A DNA stretch of 64,000 bases from the NCBI RefSeq assembly GCF_014229095.1, contig NZ_JAARZC010000001.1, forward strand, positions 1,240,001 through 1,304,000. Direction: 5' to 3'. Position numbers and translations under genes: made by a program. Below the pieces are notes generated by a model. The model made no database searches and was not told the origin of the DNA. It worked only from the letters and a program-made list of their open reading frames with translations. Below are positions 28,870 through 39,917 of the stretch, piece after piece. The DNA is from Listeria cossartiae subsp. cayugensis (lineage in GTDB: Bacteria; Bacillota; Bacilli; Lactobacillales; Listeriaceae). The stretch's first letter is position 1. Each line of letters starts with the position of its first letter.

Positions 28870-29991
28870 TTAAATTCGTTCTTCAACAGGTAAATAACTT
28901 CTATTTTCAGGTCCTACGTAAATGGCGCGCGGACGGATAAGACGATTATCGCGATACTGCTCGAAAATATGCGCTAACCAACCGGATACACGGCTCACAG
29001 AAAATACTAATGTAAATAAGTCTCGGTCAATACCAAGCGCATGATAAACGGAGGCTGAATAGAAATCGACGTTTGGTTTTAAATGTTTTAATTCCCAAAC
29101 CGCTTCTTCTACTTGCATCGAAATATCAAACCATTTTTCTTCGCCTTTTTCAGCTGTTAATTTTCTGGACATTTCACGTAAATGTTGCGCACGAGGATCT
29201 CCCCCGCGATAAACACGGTGACCGAAGCCCATGATTTTTTGTTTTGTATCGATTTTTTCTTGGATGTAATTGCGCACATCCCCAGCTTGGTCAATTTCTT
29301 CTAACATATCAAACACACGTTCGTTGGCACCACCATGAAGTGGACCTTTCAGCGCACCAATCGCAGCTGTAACGCCGGAATAAACATCCGAAAGCGTTGC
29401 CACACACACACGCGCTGTAAACGTAGAAGCATTAAATTCGTGATCAGCGTGCAGCACAAGCGCTTTATTCATCGCTTCTACAGATAACGCATCCGCTTCT
29501 TCACCCGTAATCATATAAAGAAAATTCGCTGCCATATTTAAGTCATCTCTTGGTGGAATCGGATCTAGCCCGCGACGAATTCGAGAAAACGCAGCAACAA
29601 TTGTCGGCATTTTCGCTTGAAGACGAAGCCCTTTACGGTAAACAGCTTCCCCGTCGTCCAGTTCTGCTTCTGTATCGAATACACCGAGCATCGAAACGGT
29701 TGTTCTTAAAACACTCATCGGATGTAATTTTTGGTGGTTCTGCATTCTTAAACTCGTAATAATCGTTTCTGATACAGCCATATTTTCTTGTATTTCTAAT
29801 TTAAACTTTTTAAATTCATCTTTATTCGGCAAACGCAAATGCCATAATAAGTAAATTACTTCTTCAAAAGAAGCATTGTTTTCCATTAAATCATCAATAC
29901 CATAGCCAACGTATGTTAACATATCATCGATGATAGAGCTAATGGAAGTTTCAGCAACATATACATTTTCTAACCCTTTAGATAACGTCAT
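28870..29991 (-). CDS. citZ: Citrate synthase
   Basis: A 373-residue citrate synthase condensing oxaloacetate and acetyl-CoA. Catalytic histidines lie in [13 protein letters not shown] (about residue 187) and GPLHGGANE (about 225) and [13 protein letters not shown] (about 265); the catalytic aspartate lies in [15 protein letters not shown]. The ATG has AAAGGAGG upstream. It is preceded by a DUF441 gene at 36 bases and followed by citC, probably as one operon. Confidence 0.97.
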   Translation of the reverse strand: MTLSKGLENVYVAETSISSIIDDMLTYVGYGIDDLMENNASFEEVIYLLWHLRLPNKDEFKKFKLEIQENMAVSETIITSLRMQNHQKLHPMSVLRTTVSMLGVFDTEAELDDGEAVYRKGLRLQAKMPTIVAAFSRIRRGLDPIPPRDDLNMAANFLYMITGEEADALSVEAMNKALVLHADHEFNASTFTARVCVATLSDVYSGVTAAIGALKGPLHGGANERVFDMLEEIDQAGDVRNYIQEKIDTKQKIMGFGHRVYRGGDPRAQHLREMSRKLTAEKGEEKWFDISMQVEEAVWELKHLKPNVDFYSASVYHALGIDRDLFTLVFSVSRVSGWLAHIFEQYRDNRLIRPRAIYVGPENRSYLPVEERI

Positions 29992-30027
29992 TTCATTTCC
30001 TCCTTTTATCCTTTTTTACGTATGTAC

Positions 30028-30489
30028 TTATTTGATGAATGCAACTAACTGCATTGCCATGTACGCAATACCCGCTGCAATTACTGGTCCAGCAGCAATC
30101 CCTCTAAAAAGCACCACTGCTAAAATGGTACCAAATACTAGCGAGACGGTTACTTGCGGATCAACAGCCATATAGCCTACACCTTTTTTCGCTAAAATAG
30201 AAACGGCGATTCCAGCACCAAGACCAATCCAACCAGCTGCCGATTTAAAAGAATCAATTAAATCTTTGAAACCGATTTGACCAGTGGCGATTGGAATCAA
30301 GATAGCAACGGTTATAATCGTTACACCCCAATTAATCCCCTTTGCTTGAATCATTTCCATCACTTTGCCGTCCACATGAAATAGCTTCAATAGAATAACG
30401 GCGGCTACGGCAATGATGAGCGAATTATTTTTTGCTATAAGTCCGAGAAGTAAAAAAAGAAGTAAAAACAACATACTTTCCGTAAACAT
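30028..30489 (-). CDS. DUF441 family membrane protein (YtwI-like)
   Basis: A 153-residue protein with about four to five membrane segments and glycine-rich loops, the DUF441/UPF0756 pattern. Its function is unknown. It is immediately upstream of citZ, also seen as ytwI near citZ in Bacillus, which suggests cotranscription; a role in citrate or organic-acid handling would be speculation. The start follows AGGTGAC. Confidence 0.85.
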   Translation of the reverse strand: MFTESMLFLLLFLLLGLIAKNNSLIIAVAAVILLKLFHVDGKVMEMIQAKGINWGVTIITVAILIPIATGQIGFKDLIDSFKSAAGWIGLGAGIAVSILAKKGVGYMAVDPQVTVSLVFGTILAVVLFRGIAAGPVIAAGIAYMAMQLVAFIK

Positions 30490-30610
30490 ATTAAGTCACC
30501 TTTCAATATCACGCATCTAGGAAGCGAGATAACAATTATTATATCATAAACTTACCTTATAGTAATACTAAAATGCCATAAGGAAAATGAATTACCCTTT
30601 TTTCAATGAA

Positions 30611-30642
30611 ACCTCTATAGAAAAGTTTTTCCCATAGAGGTT
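30611..30642 (-). terminator. Hairpin after fxsA
   Basis: AACCTCTAT pairs with ATAGAGGTT around a 14-base loop, followed by a modest T-tract on the minus strand, just after the fxsA stop codon. Confidence 0.5.
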
Positions 30643-30646
30643 AGCA

Positions 30647-31024
30647 TTACATATCAAAATAATAATATTGTGTGTGTTTCTTTTGGTTTCCGAGCCATTT
30701 GGTTAATTTTGGTTTTAGTAGTTTGCGTGAAATCGGGATAAAAATGAGCAAACCTAGCACAGTTGTGATAATTCCTGGAATAATTAATAAAAAGCCAGCA
30801 ATGAAAAAGCATAGACTATCTAATAAATACGGTGCTACTGTACGTCCATCGCGTAGATTTCGGAACAGATTGCCACCCAGACGTTTGAAAATAAAAATAC
30901 CAAAGGCGCTTGATGCTATTTGAATAAAAAGAAGTGGCCAAAAGCCGATTACTTGGAATAGCCAAACATACATAATTAATTCGATTAAGCCGTATAAAGC
31001 CCAATAAAGAATAAACTTTCTCAT
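30647..31024 (-). CDS. fxsA: FxsA family membrane protein
   Basis: A 125-residue FxsA/YtzA-like inner-membrane protein with three to four hydrophobic segments and the family stretch FIAGFLLIIPGIITTVLGLL (about 71-90). E. coli FxsA, when overproduced, relieves exclusion of phage T7 by the F plasmid; the native role is unknown. The tail is basic and ends in YYYFDM. It lies downstream of pykA, as in Bacillus, with a strong terminator between. Confidence 0.88.
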   Translation of the reverse strand: MRKFILYWALYGLIELIMYVWLFQVIGFWPLLFIQIASSAFGIFIFKRLGGNLFRNLRDGRTVAPYLLDSLCFFIAGFLLIIPGIITTVLGLLIFIPISRKLLKPKLTKWLGNQKKHTQYYYFDM

Positions 31025-31094
31025 AAAATCAACTCCAATACTTACTGACTATTATAACCTATTTTACCGCATTCGAAAAACAATACAGTGTGCA

Positions 31095-31126
31095 TAAAAA
31101 AAGCGTCCCGCATGCGGGACGCTTTT
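31095..31126 (-). terminator. Intrinsic terminator of pykA
   Basis: A perfect GC-rich palindrome AAGCGTCCCGC/GCGGGACGCTT (31101-31124) runs into seven T on the minus strand. This is one of the strongest terminators in the window. Confidence 0.9.
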
Positions 31127-31139
31127 AGAAAGTTAAATT

Positions 31140-32897
31140 TTAGTGAGTTGCTGTTTTGCCGTTATATACAACGCCTTGACGAGAATCAACAGTGATAATT
31201 TCACCGTCTTTTACAAGAGATGTTGCATCTTTAGCACCAACAATGACAGGAATGCCAAGGTTGATTCCAACAACTGCTGCGTGGCTAGTTAAGCCGCCTT
31301 CTTCCACAACAACTGCAGCACTTTTCTCGAATGCAGGAAGGATTTCTTTATCTGTTGTTTTAACGATTAAGATTCCGCCTTCTTCTGCTTTTTGAAGTGC
31401 TTCTGCATTGGATTTAGCAACGATTGCTTTACCAATTACAGATTTGCTGCCAATTCCTTGACCTTTAGCAACTTTTTCACCAATTAATTGGATTTTCATT
31501 ACGTTAGTTGTTCCACTTTCTGTAACTGGAACACCAGCAGTGATGATGATTAAATCGCCTTGTTTTGCAACGCCAGAAGCAAGAGATTCTTTTACTGCAA
31601 GGTCGAACATTTCGTCTGTGTTGCTAACTGGAGTAGCTAGACGAGGATAAACACCCCATGAAAGAGCTAAGCCACGATATACATGCTCGTTGAATGTTAC
31701 AGCAACGATATGAGATTTCGGACGGTATTTAGAGATCATACGCGCTGTGTGACCACTTTGAGTCGCAGCAACGATAGTTTGTACGTTTAGGTTTTTCGCA
31801 GTATGACCAACAGCTTGACCGATAGCTTCTGTCATATCCGTATTTTCATGAAGTTTAAGCGCAAATTTGTCTTGAGCGACTAATACTTCTTCAGTACGAA
31901 CAGCGATTTTCGCCATCATTTTAACTGCTTCAACTGGATAGTCCCCAGCAGCTGTTTCACCAGATAACATAATTGCATCAGTTCCATCAAAAATCGCATT
32001 CGCTACGTCACTTGCTTCAGCGCGAGTTGGACGTGGGTTACGTTGCATGGAATCAAGCATTTGTGTTGCAGTAATAACAGGTTTACCAAGTTTATTACAT
32101 TTTCTGATAAGTTCTTTTTGTACAATCGGAACTTCTTCAGCAGGAATTTCAACACCTAGGTCACCACGAGCAACCATTAGGCCTTGAGAAACTTGTAAGA
32201 TTTCGTCGATATTGTCAACGCCCTCTTGGTTTTCGATTTTAGGAATGATTTGTACGTGAGTTGCATTATGCTCTTCTAAAATTTTAGTAATTTCAAGAAC
32301 ATCTGTAGCACGACGTACGAAAGATGCAGCGATAAAATCGATACCTTGTTCTAAACCGAAGCGGATATCAGCAGCATCTTTTTCTGTGATTCCTGGTAGG
32401 TTGATAGAAACGTTTGGTACGTTAACACCTTTTTTATTTTTAAGTACACCTGGGTTAAGTACTTTAGTTACTAATTCGCGAGTAGCTTCGTCTTTTTCGA
32501 TTACTTCAAGACCGATTAAACCGTCATCAAGTAAAATGGAAGATCCGATTTCTACATCATTGTAAAGTTCGCCGTAAGTAACGGAGAATTTTTCTTTTGT
32601 TCCTTCAACTGGAGTCATGGAAACACGTACAACATCACCTGTTTGGAATTCTAATTTCCCACCAACCATGTCGTTTGTACGGATTTCTGGGCCTTTTGTA
32701 TCAAGTAAGATTGCCACTTGTTTACCAGTTTTTTTCGATGCTTCACGGATATTTACAATACGCGCACCGTGCTCTTCAAAGTCTCCGTGAGAGAAATTAA
32801 GACGTGCTACGTTCATTCCTGCTTCGATCAACTGAACTAAAGTGTCAACTGACTCACTTGCAGGACCAATTGTACAAACAATTTTCGTTTTTTTCAT
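31140..32897 (-). CDS. pykA: Pyruvate kinase with C-terminal PEP-utilizing-like domain
   Basis: A 585-residue pyruvate kinase making ATP and pyruvate from PEP. The barrel includes [16 protein letters not shown], the catalytic region [10 protein letters not shown] and [12 protein letters not shown], and the signature TQMLDSM. Beyond the usual 470 residues there is a Bacillus-type extra domain resembling the PEP-synthase phosphohistidine domain, with [11 protein letters not shown] (about 535-545). It follows pfkA; a probable SigA promoter and a cre-like site lie in the 240-280 base gap. Confidence 0.97.
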   Translation of the reverse strand: MKKTKIVCTIGPASESVDTLVQLIEAGMNVARLNFSHGDFEEHGARIVNIREASKKTGKQVAILLDTKGPEIRTNDMVGGKLEFQTGDVVRVSMTPVEGTKEKFSVTYGELYNDVEIGSSILLDDGLIGLEVIEKDEATRELVTKVLNPGVLKNKKGVNVPNVSINLPGITEKDAADIRFGLEQGIDFIAASFVRRATDVLEITKILEEHNATHVQIIPKIENQEGVDNIDEILQVSQGLMVARGDLGVEIPAEEVPIVQKELIRKCNKLGKPVITATQMLDSMQRNPRPTRAEASDVANAIFDGTDAIMLSGETAAGDYPVEAVKMMAKIAVRTEEVLVAQDKFALKLHENTDMTEAIGQAVGHTAKNLNVQTIVAATQSGHTARMISKYRPKSHIVAVTFNEHVYRGLALSWGVYPRLATPVSNTDEMFDLAVKESLASGVAKQGDLIIITAGVPVTESGTTNVMKIQLIGEKVAKGQGIGSKSVIGKAIVAKSNAEALQKAEEGGILIVKTTDKEILPAFEKSAAVVVEEGGLTSHAAVVGINLGIPVIVGAKDATSLVKDGEIITVDSRQGVVYNGKTATH

Positions 32898-32957
32898 GTT
32901 ATTACTCCTCCTAGAACTTAGCTATTCATTCGTATTTATTATAAACATATCTTCCCC

Positions 32958-32986
32958 ATTTTACCAGTAACAACCTTGTAAAACAA
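32958..32986 (-). promoter_or_regulatory. Probable SigA promoter of pykA
   Basis: Minus-strand -35 TTGTTT (32981-32986) and -10 TAAAAT (32958-32963) with a 17-base spacer precede the pykA start by about 60 bases. Confidence 0.5.
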
Positions 32987-33033
32987 GTCAGTTTGTGAAC
33001 AAAAGTGCAATCGTGCTACGTGGTAACGATAAC

Positions 33034-33048
33034 AGGAAAACGTTTTCT
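33034..33048. promoter_or_regulatory. cre-like site (CcpA operator) upstream of pykA
   Basis: AGGAAAACGTTTTCT is a near-perfect palindrome matching the cre consensus WTGNAANCGNWNNCW at all fixed positions but one. It is centred about 65-70 bases upstream of the predicted pykA -35, a location more compatible with activation than with roadblock repression. Carbon catabolite control of glycolytic genes by CcpA is known in related Firmicutes. Confidence 0.5.
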
Positions 33049-33137
33049 AGATTGTTACATCACGCTAATTAACGATTTACTTCTCTTTACCCACAAAGTT
33101 TATTTTTAATACGTTACTAAAAATTTTCACAAAGAAA

Positions 33138-33163
33138 GGCTACCATGCTTTGTCATGGCAGCC
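33138..33163 (-). terminator. Hairpin between pfkA and pykA
   Basis: GGCTGCCATG pairs with CATGGTAGCC (one G-U) around a six-base loop and is followed by TTTCTTT on the minus strand. It starts 15 bases after the pfkA stop and probably terminates part of the transcripts. Confidence 0.6.
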
Positions 33164-33178
33164 AGCTCTTCAGCCGTT

Positions 33179-34171
<993 letters not shown>

Positions 34172-34238
34172 TCATCACATGTGTTTATTCTACATGAAAA
34201 AAGGGCAAATGAAAAGCTCCAACAGAACACTTTTTTTA

Positions 34239-34268
34239 AGTATAAGCTTGATAAAACGCCATTTTGAA
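34239..34268 (-). promoter_or_regulatory. Possible promoter of pfkA
   Basis: Minus-strand -10 TATACT (34239-34244) has a weak TTCAAA at 34263-34268, 18 bases upstream. It lies in the 280-base gap between the accA terminator and pfkA. Confidence 0.35.
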
Positions 34269-34377
34269 CATCGGTCTATTCCGATTATCCTAATAAACGG
34301 CTTTATAGCTTAAATAAACATAATTGGTCTATACTTGTGAATAAACAAACTTTCTTTCATCCTTTGGCATATACCAA

Positions 34378-34413
34378 AGAAGCGGATTTCCTAAAATGAG
34401 GAAATCCGCTTCT
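34378..34413 (-). terminator. Hairpin terminator of accDA
   Basis: A 14-base perfect stem AGAAGCGGATTTCC/GGAAATCCGCTTCT with an eight-base loop lies eight bases after the accA stop. The T-tract is short, but the stem is very stable. Confidence 0.75.
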
Positions 34414-34421
34414 TAAATCAT

Positions 34422-35378
34422 CTATAAAGTCTCGTATACACCGATTTTCTTGAATTTCTCATAACGTTGATCCATTAATTGATCTTCAGAAAACGCCATT
34501 AAAGCATGTAAAGACTTTGTGATAGCTTTATTAATTTCTTCGGCTTGCGCTGTTAAATCACGGTGCGCACCGCCTTTTACTTCCGGAATAATTCCATCAG
34601 TAATGCCTAAATCAAACAAGTCGCCAGCTGTAATCCGCATAGACTCTGCTGCTTTTTTCGCCTGACTAGCATCTTTCCATAAAATTGCCGCTGCGCCTTC
34701 TGGTGAAATAACCGAGAAAACTGCATTTTCAAGCATGAAAATCTGATTTCCAAGACCAAGAGCAAGTGCACCACCGCTTCCACCTTCACCGATAACGATA
34801 GAAATAATTGGTACTTTCATATCGCTCATTTCATAAAGGTTTCTAGCAATTGCTTCACTTTGTCCACGTTCTTCCGCAGCACGTCCTGGGTAAGCACCTT
34901 TTGTATCGATGAAGCAAATAATTGGTCGGCCAAATTTATCTGCTTGTTTCATCAAACGTAGCGCCTTACGGAAGCCTTCTGGATGTGGCATACCAAAATT
35001 ACGGTGCAAATTGTCTTTCGTATCTTTACCGCGTTGGTGTCCGATAACGGTTACCGGAGTGCCGTTAAAAGTAGCAATACCACCAACAATCGCAGCGTCA
35101 TCACCAAATGCACGATCCCCGTGAAGTTCCATAAAGTCTTCAAACAATAGCGGAATGTAATCAAGTGTCGTTGGTCTCTCTGGATGGCGAGCTACTTGAA
35201 ATTTATCCCAAGCAGTCATATTACTATAAATGCTTGATTCCAACTTCGCTAAACGTTTTTCCAGCTTTTCGATTTCATTGGTTAAGTCCACATCAGAAGT
35301 TTCATTGTATTCTTTTAAGTCAGCGATTTTACTTTTTAATTCTAAAATCGGTTTCTCAAATTCCATCTCATTCGCCAT
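34422..35378 (-). CDS. accA: Acetyl-CoA carboxylase carboxyltransferase subunit alpha
   Basis: A 318-residue subunit that, with AccD, transfers CO2 from carboxybiotin to acetyl-CoA, forming malonyl-CoA for fatty acid synthesis. The N-terminal coiled coil (about 5-50) precedes the crotonase-like fold with [20 protein letters not shown] and [15 protein letters not shown]. The ATG at 35378 has AGGAGG eight bases upstream; an upstream GTG abuts the Shine-Dalgarno and is unlikely. It overlaps the end of accD by 11 bases, so the two are translationally coupled. Confidence 0.97.
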   Translation of the reverse strand: MANEMEFEKPILELKSKIADLKEYNETSDVDLTNEIEKLEKRLAKLESSIYSNMTAWDKFQVARHPERPTTLDYIPLLFEDFMELHGDRAFGDDAAIVGGIATFNGTPVTVIGHQRGKDTKDNLHRNFGMPHPEGFRKALRLMKQADKFGRPIICFIDTKGAYPGRAAEERGQSEAIARNLYEMSDMKVPIISIVIGEGGSGGALALGLGNQIFMLENAVFSVISPEGAAAILWKDASQAKKAAESMRITAGDLFDLGITDGIIPEVKGGAHRDLTAQAEEINKAITKSLHALMAFSEDQLMDQRYEKFKKIGVYETL

Positions 35379-36252
35379 CAACGTCACCTCCTGCTTCAGG
35401 TGTTTTCACGTGAATGCCTAAAATAAAACTTAATTTACTTTGCAAATCAAGACGTGAAATACAATCATCTAGTTGTCCGTGCTTTAATAAGAACTCAGCC
35501 GTTTGGAAGTCTTCTGGTAATTCTTCTCGAACGGTTTGTTCAATCACTCGGCGACCAGCAAAGCCGATGAGCGCGCCTGGTTCTGCAAAATTATAGTCTC
35601 CAAGTGATGCAAAACTAGCAGAAACGCCACCAGTAGTTGGGTGCGTCATCACCGTAATAACCAGCCCACCGTGGTTGCTAAATCGTTTGAATGCAGCAGA
35701 GGTTTTCGCCATTTGCATAAGCGAAAGCATCCCTTCTTGCATACGCGCACCACCGGAAGCAGTGAAAATAACAAATGGTTTGTTTGTTTTATCAGCGTCT
35801 TCCACAGCACGAAGGATTTTTTCACCGACAACAGAGCCCATGCTCGCCATTCTAAAACGAGAATCCATCACTGCAATAACAAGTGGATTGCCGTCAATAG
35901 TCGCATGACCCGTAACAATTGCCTCATTTAAACCAGACTTTTGCTTATCTTTCTCAATTCGATCCATATAATCTTCAAAACCAAGTGGATTTGCTGTCGT
36001 TAAATTAGCATCGATTTCTTCAAAAGATCCTTCATCAACAAGCATATCGATTCGTGTATTTGCCCCAATTGGATGGTGAAAACCACAATAATTACATACC
36101 ATAAGATTTTTTTGCAATTCTTTGGTATACATTATTTTTTTACATTCTGGACATTTTGTCATAATACCTTCTGGAACATCTGCTTTTGTTCCGTCAGAAG
36201 GAATTGTGGCATATTTTCTCTTTTTTGGTTTTGTAAACAAGTCTCCTAACAA
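35368..36252 (-). CDS. accD: Acetyl-CoA carboxylase carboxyltransferase subunit beta
   Basis: A 294-residue partner of AccA. The N-terminal zinc ribbon uses C34, C37, C53 and C56 (CPEC, CNYC). The crotonase-like core includes [21 protein letters not shown] and [20 protein letters not shown] at 36252 is chosen because GGGAGGG lies seven to eight bases upstream and the peptide [14 protein letters not shown] matches family N-termini. The reading frame stays open for 40 more residues, but that stretch is AT-rich leader. Confidence 0.95.
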   Translation of the reverse strand: MLGDLFTKPKKRKYATIPSDGTKADVPEGIMTKCPECKKIMYTKELQKNLMVCNYCGFHHPIGANTRIDMLVDEGSFEEIDANLTTANPLGFEDYMDRIEKDKQKSGLNEAIVTGHATIDGNPLVIAVMDSRFRMASMGSVVGEKILRAVEDADKTNKPFVIFTASGGARMQEGMLSLMQMAKTSAAFKRFSNHGGLVITVMTHPTTGGVSASFASLGDYNFAEPGALIGFAGRRVIEQTVREELPEDFQTAEFLLKHGQLDDCISRLDLQSKLSFILGIHVKTPEAGGDVDGE

Positions 36253-36437
36253 GGATAACCCTCCCCATTTACGCTTTCTATTGTGGTTATTAACGATTTT
36301 TAATGTTGTAAAAATAAAAAATGAATAATGACATGAAACATAAATCAACCGCATTTTCCCACAAGAAGACAAAATGCCAGTCTATCCGAATCATAACTGG
36401 ACAGACTGCGCAATATTGTTTTCCACGTTAAACTATA
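36253..36437 (-). promoter_or_regulatory. Structured leader and promoter region of accDA
   Basis: On the minus strand an extended -10 TGTTATAGT (36432-36440) predicts a leader of about 170 bases. In it, CAGTCTGTCC pairs with GGATAGACTG around an 11-base loop (36378-36408), with no T-run after it. Just upstream, a perfect palindrome ACTTTCTATA/TATAGAAAGT (36442-36463) covers the -35 area and could be an operator or dnaE 3' hairpin. Confidence 0.45.
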
Positions 36438-36469
36438 ACATACTTTCTATAAATATAGAAAGTCTAAGA

Positions 36470-39400
36470 TTACTTAATTACGACATTCTCTTTACCAAGC
36501 AGTGCCATTAGCGCTTCTTGCAACTCATTTGATGGTGTTACTTGAATATTTTTCAGCTCGGCGGTTTGCTTCGTAATTGCCTGATGGACGATGACCTTAC
36601 TATCGCCTTTGTAGCGCGCTAAAATGGGTTTGATTTGTTCCATTTGTTGTGGTTCTGTTAATTTTAAAAACAGTCTCACTGGCGCTTTAACTTCTTTTAA
36701 ATCTTCGGCTTTATTGACGATTAATTGGAGTTCTCCGTTTCTTGTATCTGCTTTGACTTGTAAAAAGAGAATTTCCCCTTTTTGGGCAAAGTTCGCATAT
36801 TTACGGTAGCTTTCTGGGAACATCACTGCGCTAAGTTCTTTAGACTCATCACTAATCGTTAAGAAACACATCGTTTCGCCTTTTTTCGTTCTGATTGATT
36901 TTACTTCGTGGACATAGGCCGCTACTTGATGATTTTTACCAGAAGTAACATTCGCAAGTCTTGTGATAGCAAGGTTTTGCAATTTATTTTGATAATATGA
37001 TACGGGATGTGCCGAAACATATTGCCCCGTGTATAATTTTTCTTTTTCCAGCTTTTCATCAATCGAAATTGGCGCAGTTTGGCGATAGCGCGGTTTCATT
37101 TTTTTCAAAAAGTCGTCATCTTCCGCGAAAAGATTCATGCCCTTGGAGTCTTCCCCGAGCAAAGAAATATACTGCAAGACAGCATCAATGGTCGCTAAAA
37201 TCGTCGCCCGATCTTCACCAAATTCGTCAAAACAACCGGAAAAAACAAGCGCTTCTAACACTGTTTCGGTAAGCATTTTGTGCGGCATTCGTTCGCAAAA
37301 ATCAAAGAAATCGCGAAAAGGCGCTTTTTTTCGTTCATTGATGATTTCTAAAATGAATTTTGTTGGGACTTTGCGAATGACACGGAAACTATAACGGATG
37401 GATGTTTCATTTTCCATTTGGAAATAGTAATTACTATAATTGATACTCGGCGCCAACATTTGGATACCGTAGTTTTTTGCTTCTGTGATATACTGGGAAA
37501 TTTTATCGTCATTGCCAAAAACAGAGCTAAGAAGTGACGACATAAACGCAGCTGGAAAATGGGCTTTCAGATAGGCTAGTTGGAAAGCAATTTTTGAATA
37601 AGCTGCGGCGTGACTTCGGTTGAACCCGTAGTTCGCAAATTGGACAATCATATCATACACTTGATTGGCGCTATTTTCTGGGTAACCTTTACTTTTAGCG
37701 CCTTCCACAAAGTGAATGCGTTCTTCGTTTAGGACGTCCGCTTTTTTCTTGCTGACAGCTCGTCTCAACAGATCAGCTTCTCCAAGGGAAAATCCAGCCA
37801 TTTGGTTCGCGACTTGAATGATTTGCTCTTGGTAGACGATAACACCGTAAGTCACTTCTAGAATGGGCGCCAAATCTGGATGTGGATATTGGATCTTTTC
37901 TTTTCCGTGTTTTCTAGCAATGAACGTATCGATTTGTTCCATTGGCCCCGGACGGTACAGTGCATCTACCGCGACAACATCTTCAAAAGAAGTTGGCTTT
38001 AATTTTCGAAGTACGCGGCGAATTCCGTCTGATTCGAATTGGAACACCCCAGTCGTATCACCTGTTTGGAATAGTTTTAATGTTTTTTTATCTTCTAAGG
38101 AAATATCCGCTAATGTTAACGGCTTTTCTCTAGCGTAATTAACTGATTTTAAAACACGATCTAATAAACTAAGATTTCTAAGGCCTAGAAAATCCATTTT
38201 GAGTAAGCCAATTTTTTCTAATTCTCCCATGGCAAACTGGGTTAAGCGCGCGTCCCCACTACCTAATTGAAGTGCGACTTGTTCTACTAGCGGCTTATCA
38301 CTAATAACAATTCCGGCGGCGTGCGTCGAAATATGGCGCGGCAAGCCTTCAAGTTGGCATGCAACGTCCCAAATCATTTCGTTTTCTTTAGAACTCTTAA
38401 TATGGTTTTCTAAACGTGGACTTTCTTGCAATGCTCTTTGTAAAGTGATGCCTAGTTGACTCGGAATTAGCTTGGACCATTCAGACAGCAGAACAGAATT
38501 CAAACCGAAACTCCTCGCTGTATCACGAATCGCCGCTTTGGCAGCTAATGTTCCAAATGTACCGATTTGCGCCACATGCGCCTCGCCGTATTTAGATACA
38601 ACATACGAAATCACCTCATCCCGACGATTATCAGGGAAATCCAAGTCAATATCGGGCATCGTAATTCGCTCGGGGTTTAAAAATCGTTCGAATAACAAAT
38701 TATAACGAATCGGATCCACATCGGTAATTCTAAGTGCATAGGAAACAAGTGAACCTGCCGCCGAACCCCGACCTGGCCCCGTTAAAATTCCAACTTCTCG
38801 AGAATAGCGAATCACATCCCAGACAATCAGGAAATAATCCGCAAATCCCATTTCAGTAATCACTTTTAATTCATAATCTAAACGAGCTTGATATTCCTCA
38901 GCTAATAAATCTCGTTCTTTTAAGCCGGCATATGCAGTTTGACGCAACACTTCAGATGCATTCTGTGCTTCTTCTAAAGGGAATCGTGGTAGTAAATGTT
39001 GGTCCAAAGCGATTTCAACATGACAACGTTTTGCTAATTTCTCCGTTTCAAGGCATGCTCGTTTCTCGAAATCCGTTTGCCAGTCGCGTTCCATCTCCTC
39101 TTGTGAGGTAAAATAGTTCGGTCCTGCCAGTGGTAAAGTCGTCCAGTCTACCGTCCGATTATCACGAATTGCCGTTAAAACTTCCTTCGCTTGTGCATCT
39201 TTCGGTTCCATATATTGTACATTTTTAGTCGCGACAACTGCTACATTTTCTTCTGCAGAAAAGGCTTCTATTTTTGCAAACAGACGCGGATTTTCTTTTT
39301 GTGCAGACAAATAAACGGATTCTTTGCCGAAAATATCGACTAAGTTTCCGTAAGCTTCTAATGCTCCGTCACGGTTTTCCTCCATGAGAAGACGTTCCAC

Positions 39401-39796
39401 TTCTCCCTTGGCTCCAGGTGAGATAGCAATTAAACCACTGCTATACGCACGCAACCAGCTTTGTGGTAACTCTGGGCCTTCTTCGCGCGTTTGAATGGCA
39501 CTCGCGATTTTTAACAACTCGTGATATCCAGCGGTTGATTCCGCAATTAATATCAACTCATATGAATTAATTGGATTTAAGTAACCTTGTATTGTCACCG
39601 TCATCCCGATAATTGGTTTTATATCCGCCGCTAAACACTTTTGATAAAACTCGACTACTCCGTAAAGTACATTTTTATCCGTAATTGCTAAGGCTGGATA
39701 ATGGTATTCTTTTGCTTTAGCGATTAGCTTATCGATGGACGCTGTACTAGATAGCAAATCATAAGCGCTCGCAACTTGTAAATGAACAAATCCCAC
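36470..39796 (-). CDS. dnaE: DNA polymerase III subunit alpha, DnaE type
   Basis: A 1108-residue C-family polymerase. In Firmicutes, DnaE extends RNA primers on the lagging strand before PolC takes over. The PHP domain is N-terminal (about 1-200). The catalytic aspartates are in TMPDIDLDFPDNRRDEV (about 385-401). The tandem helix-hairpin-helix and the OB domain (about 970-1050) follow. The GTG at 39796 has AAAGGAGAGAGG upstream; an in-frame TTG at 39814 is less likely. No proofreading exonuclease insertion is present, unlike PolC. Confidence 0.97.
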   Translation of the reverse strand: MGFVHLQVASAYDLLSSTASIDKLIAKAKEYHYPALAITDKNVLYGVVEFYQKCLAADIKPIIGMTVTIQGYLNPINSYELILIAESTAGYHELLKIASAIQTREEGPELPQSWLRAYSSGLIAISPGAKGEVERLLMEENRDGALEAYGNLVDIFGKESVYLSAQKENPRLFAKIEAFSAEENVAVVATKNVQYMEPKDAQAKEVLTAIRDNRTVDWTTLPLAGPNYFTSQEEMERDWQTDFEKRACLETEKLAKRCHVEIALDQHLLPRFPLEEAQNASEVLRQTAYAGLKERDLLAEEYQARLDYELKVITEMGFADYFLIVWDVIRYSREVGILTGPGRGSAAGSLVSYALRITDVDPIRYNLLFERFLNPERITMPDIDLDFPDNRRDEVISYVVSKYGEAHVAQIGTFGTLAAKAAIRDTARSFGLNSVLLSEWSKLIPSQLGITLQRALQESPRLENHIKSSKENEMIWDVACQLEGLPRHISTHAAGIVISDKPLVEQVALQLGSGDARLTQFAMGELEKIGLLKMDFLGLRNLSLLDRVLKSVNYAREKPLTLADISLEDKKTLKLFQTGDTTGVFQFESDGIRRVLRKLKPTSFEDVVAVDALYRPGPMEQIDTFIARKHGKEKIQYPHPDLAPILEVTYGVIVYQEQIIQVANQMAGFSLGEADLLRRAVSKKKADVLNEERIHFVEGAKSKGYPENSANQVYDMIVQFANYGFNRSHAAAYSKIAFQLAYLKAHFPAAFMSSLLSSVFGNDDKISQYITEAKNYGIQMLAPSINYSNYYFQMENETSIRYSFRVIRKVPTKFILEIINERKKAPFRDFFDFCERMPHKMLTETVLEALVFSGCFDEFGEDRATILATIDAVLQYISLLGEDSKGMNLFAEDDDFLKKMKPRYRQTAPISIDEKLEKEKLYTGQYVSAHPVSYYQNKLQNLAITRLANVTSGKNHQVAAYVHEVKSIRTKKGETMCFLTISDESKELSAVMFPESYRKYANFAQKGEILFLQVKADTRNGELQLIVNKAEDLKEVKAPVRLFLKLTEPQQMEQIKPILARYKGDSKVIVHQAITKQTAELKNIQVTPSNELQEALMALLGKENVVIK

Positions 39797-39877
39797 TATC
39801 CTCTCTCCTTTCAAAACTCTCTTTTTCCATTATATCGGTTAAGCTTAAAAAAAGAAAGTGTGTTCGTGTTTTTATAT

Positions 39878-39910
39878 AAAAATAAAGCCAGATAGTTAAT
39901 CTGACTTCAT
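39878..39910 (-). terminator. Intrinsic terminator of nrnA
   Basis: AAGTCAGAT pairs with ATCTGGCTT (one G-U) around a five-base loop, followed by TATTTTTATAT on the minus strand. Confidence 0.75.
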
Positions 39911-39917
39911 TTTTTCT

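Noticed and set aside
36253-36372. Forty-residue N-terminal extension of accD (open frame to 36372)
   Set aside because: The stretch has no ribosome site, is AT-rich, and overlaps the leader hairpin; a TTG at 36252 with GGGAGGG matches family N-termini.
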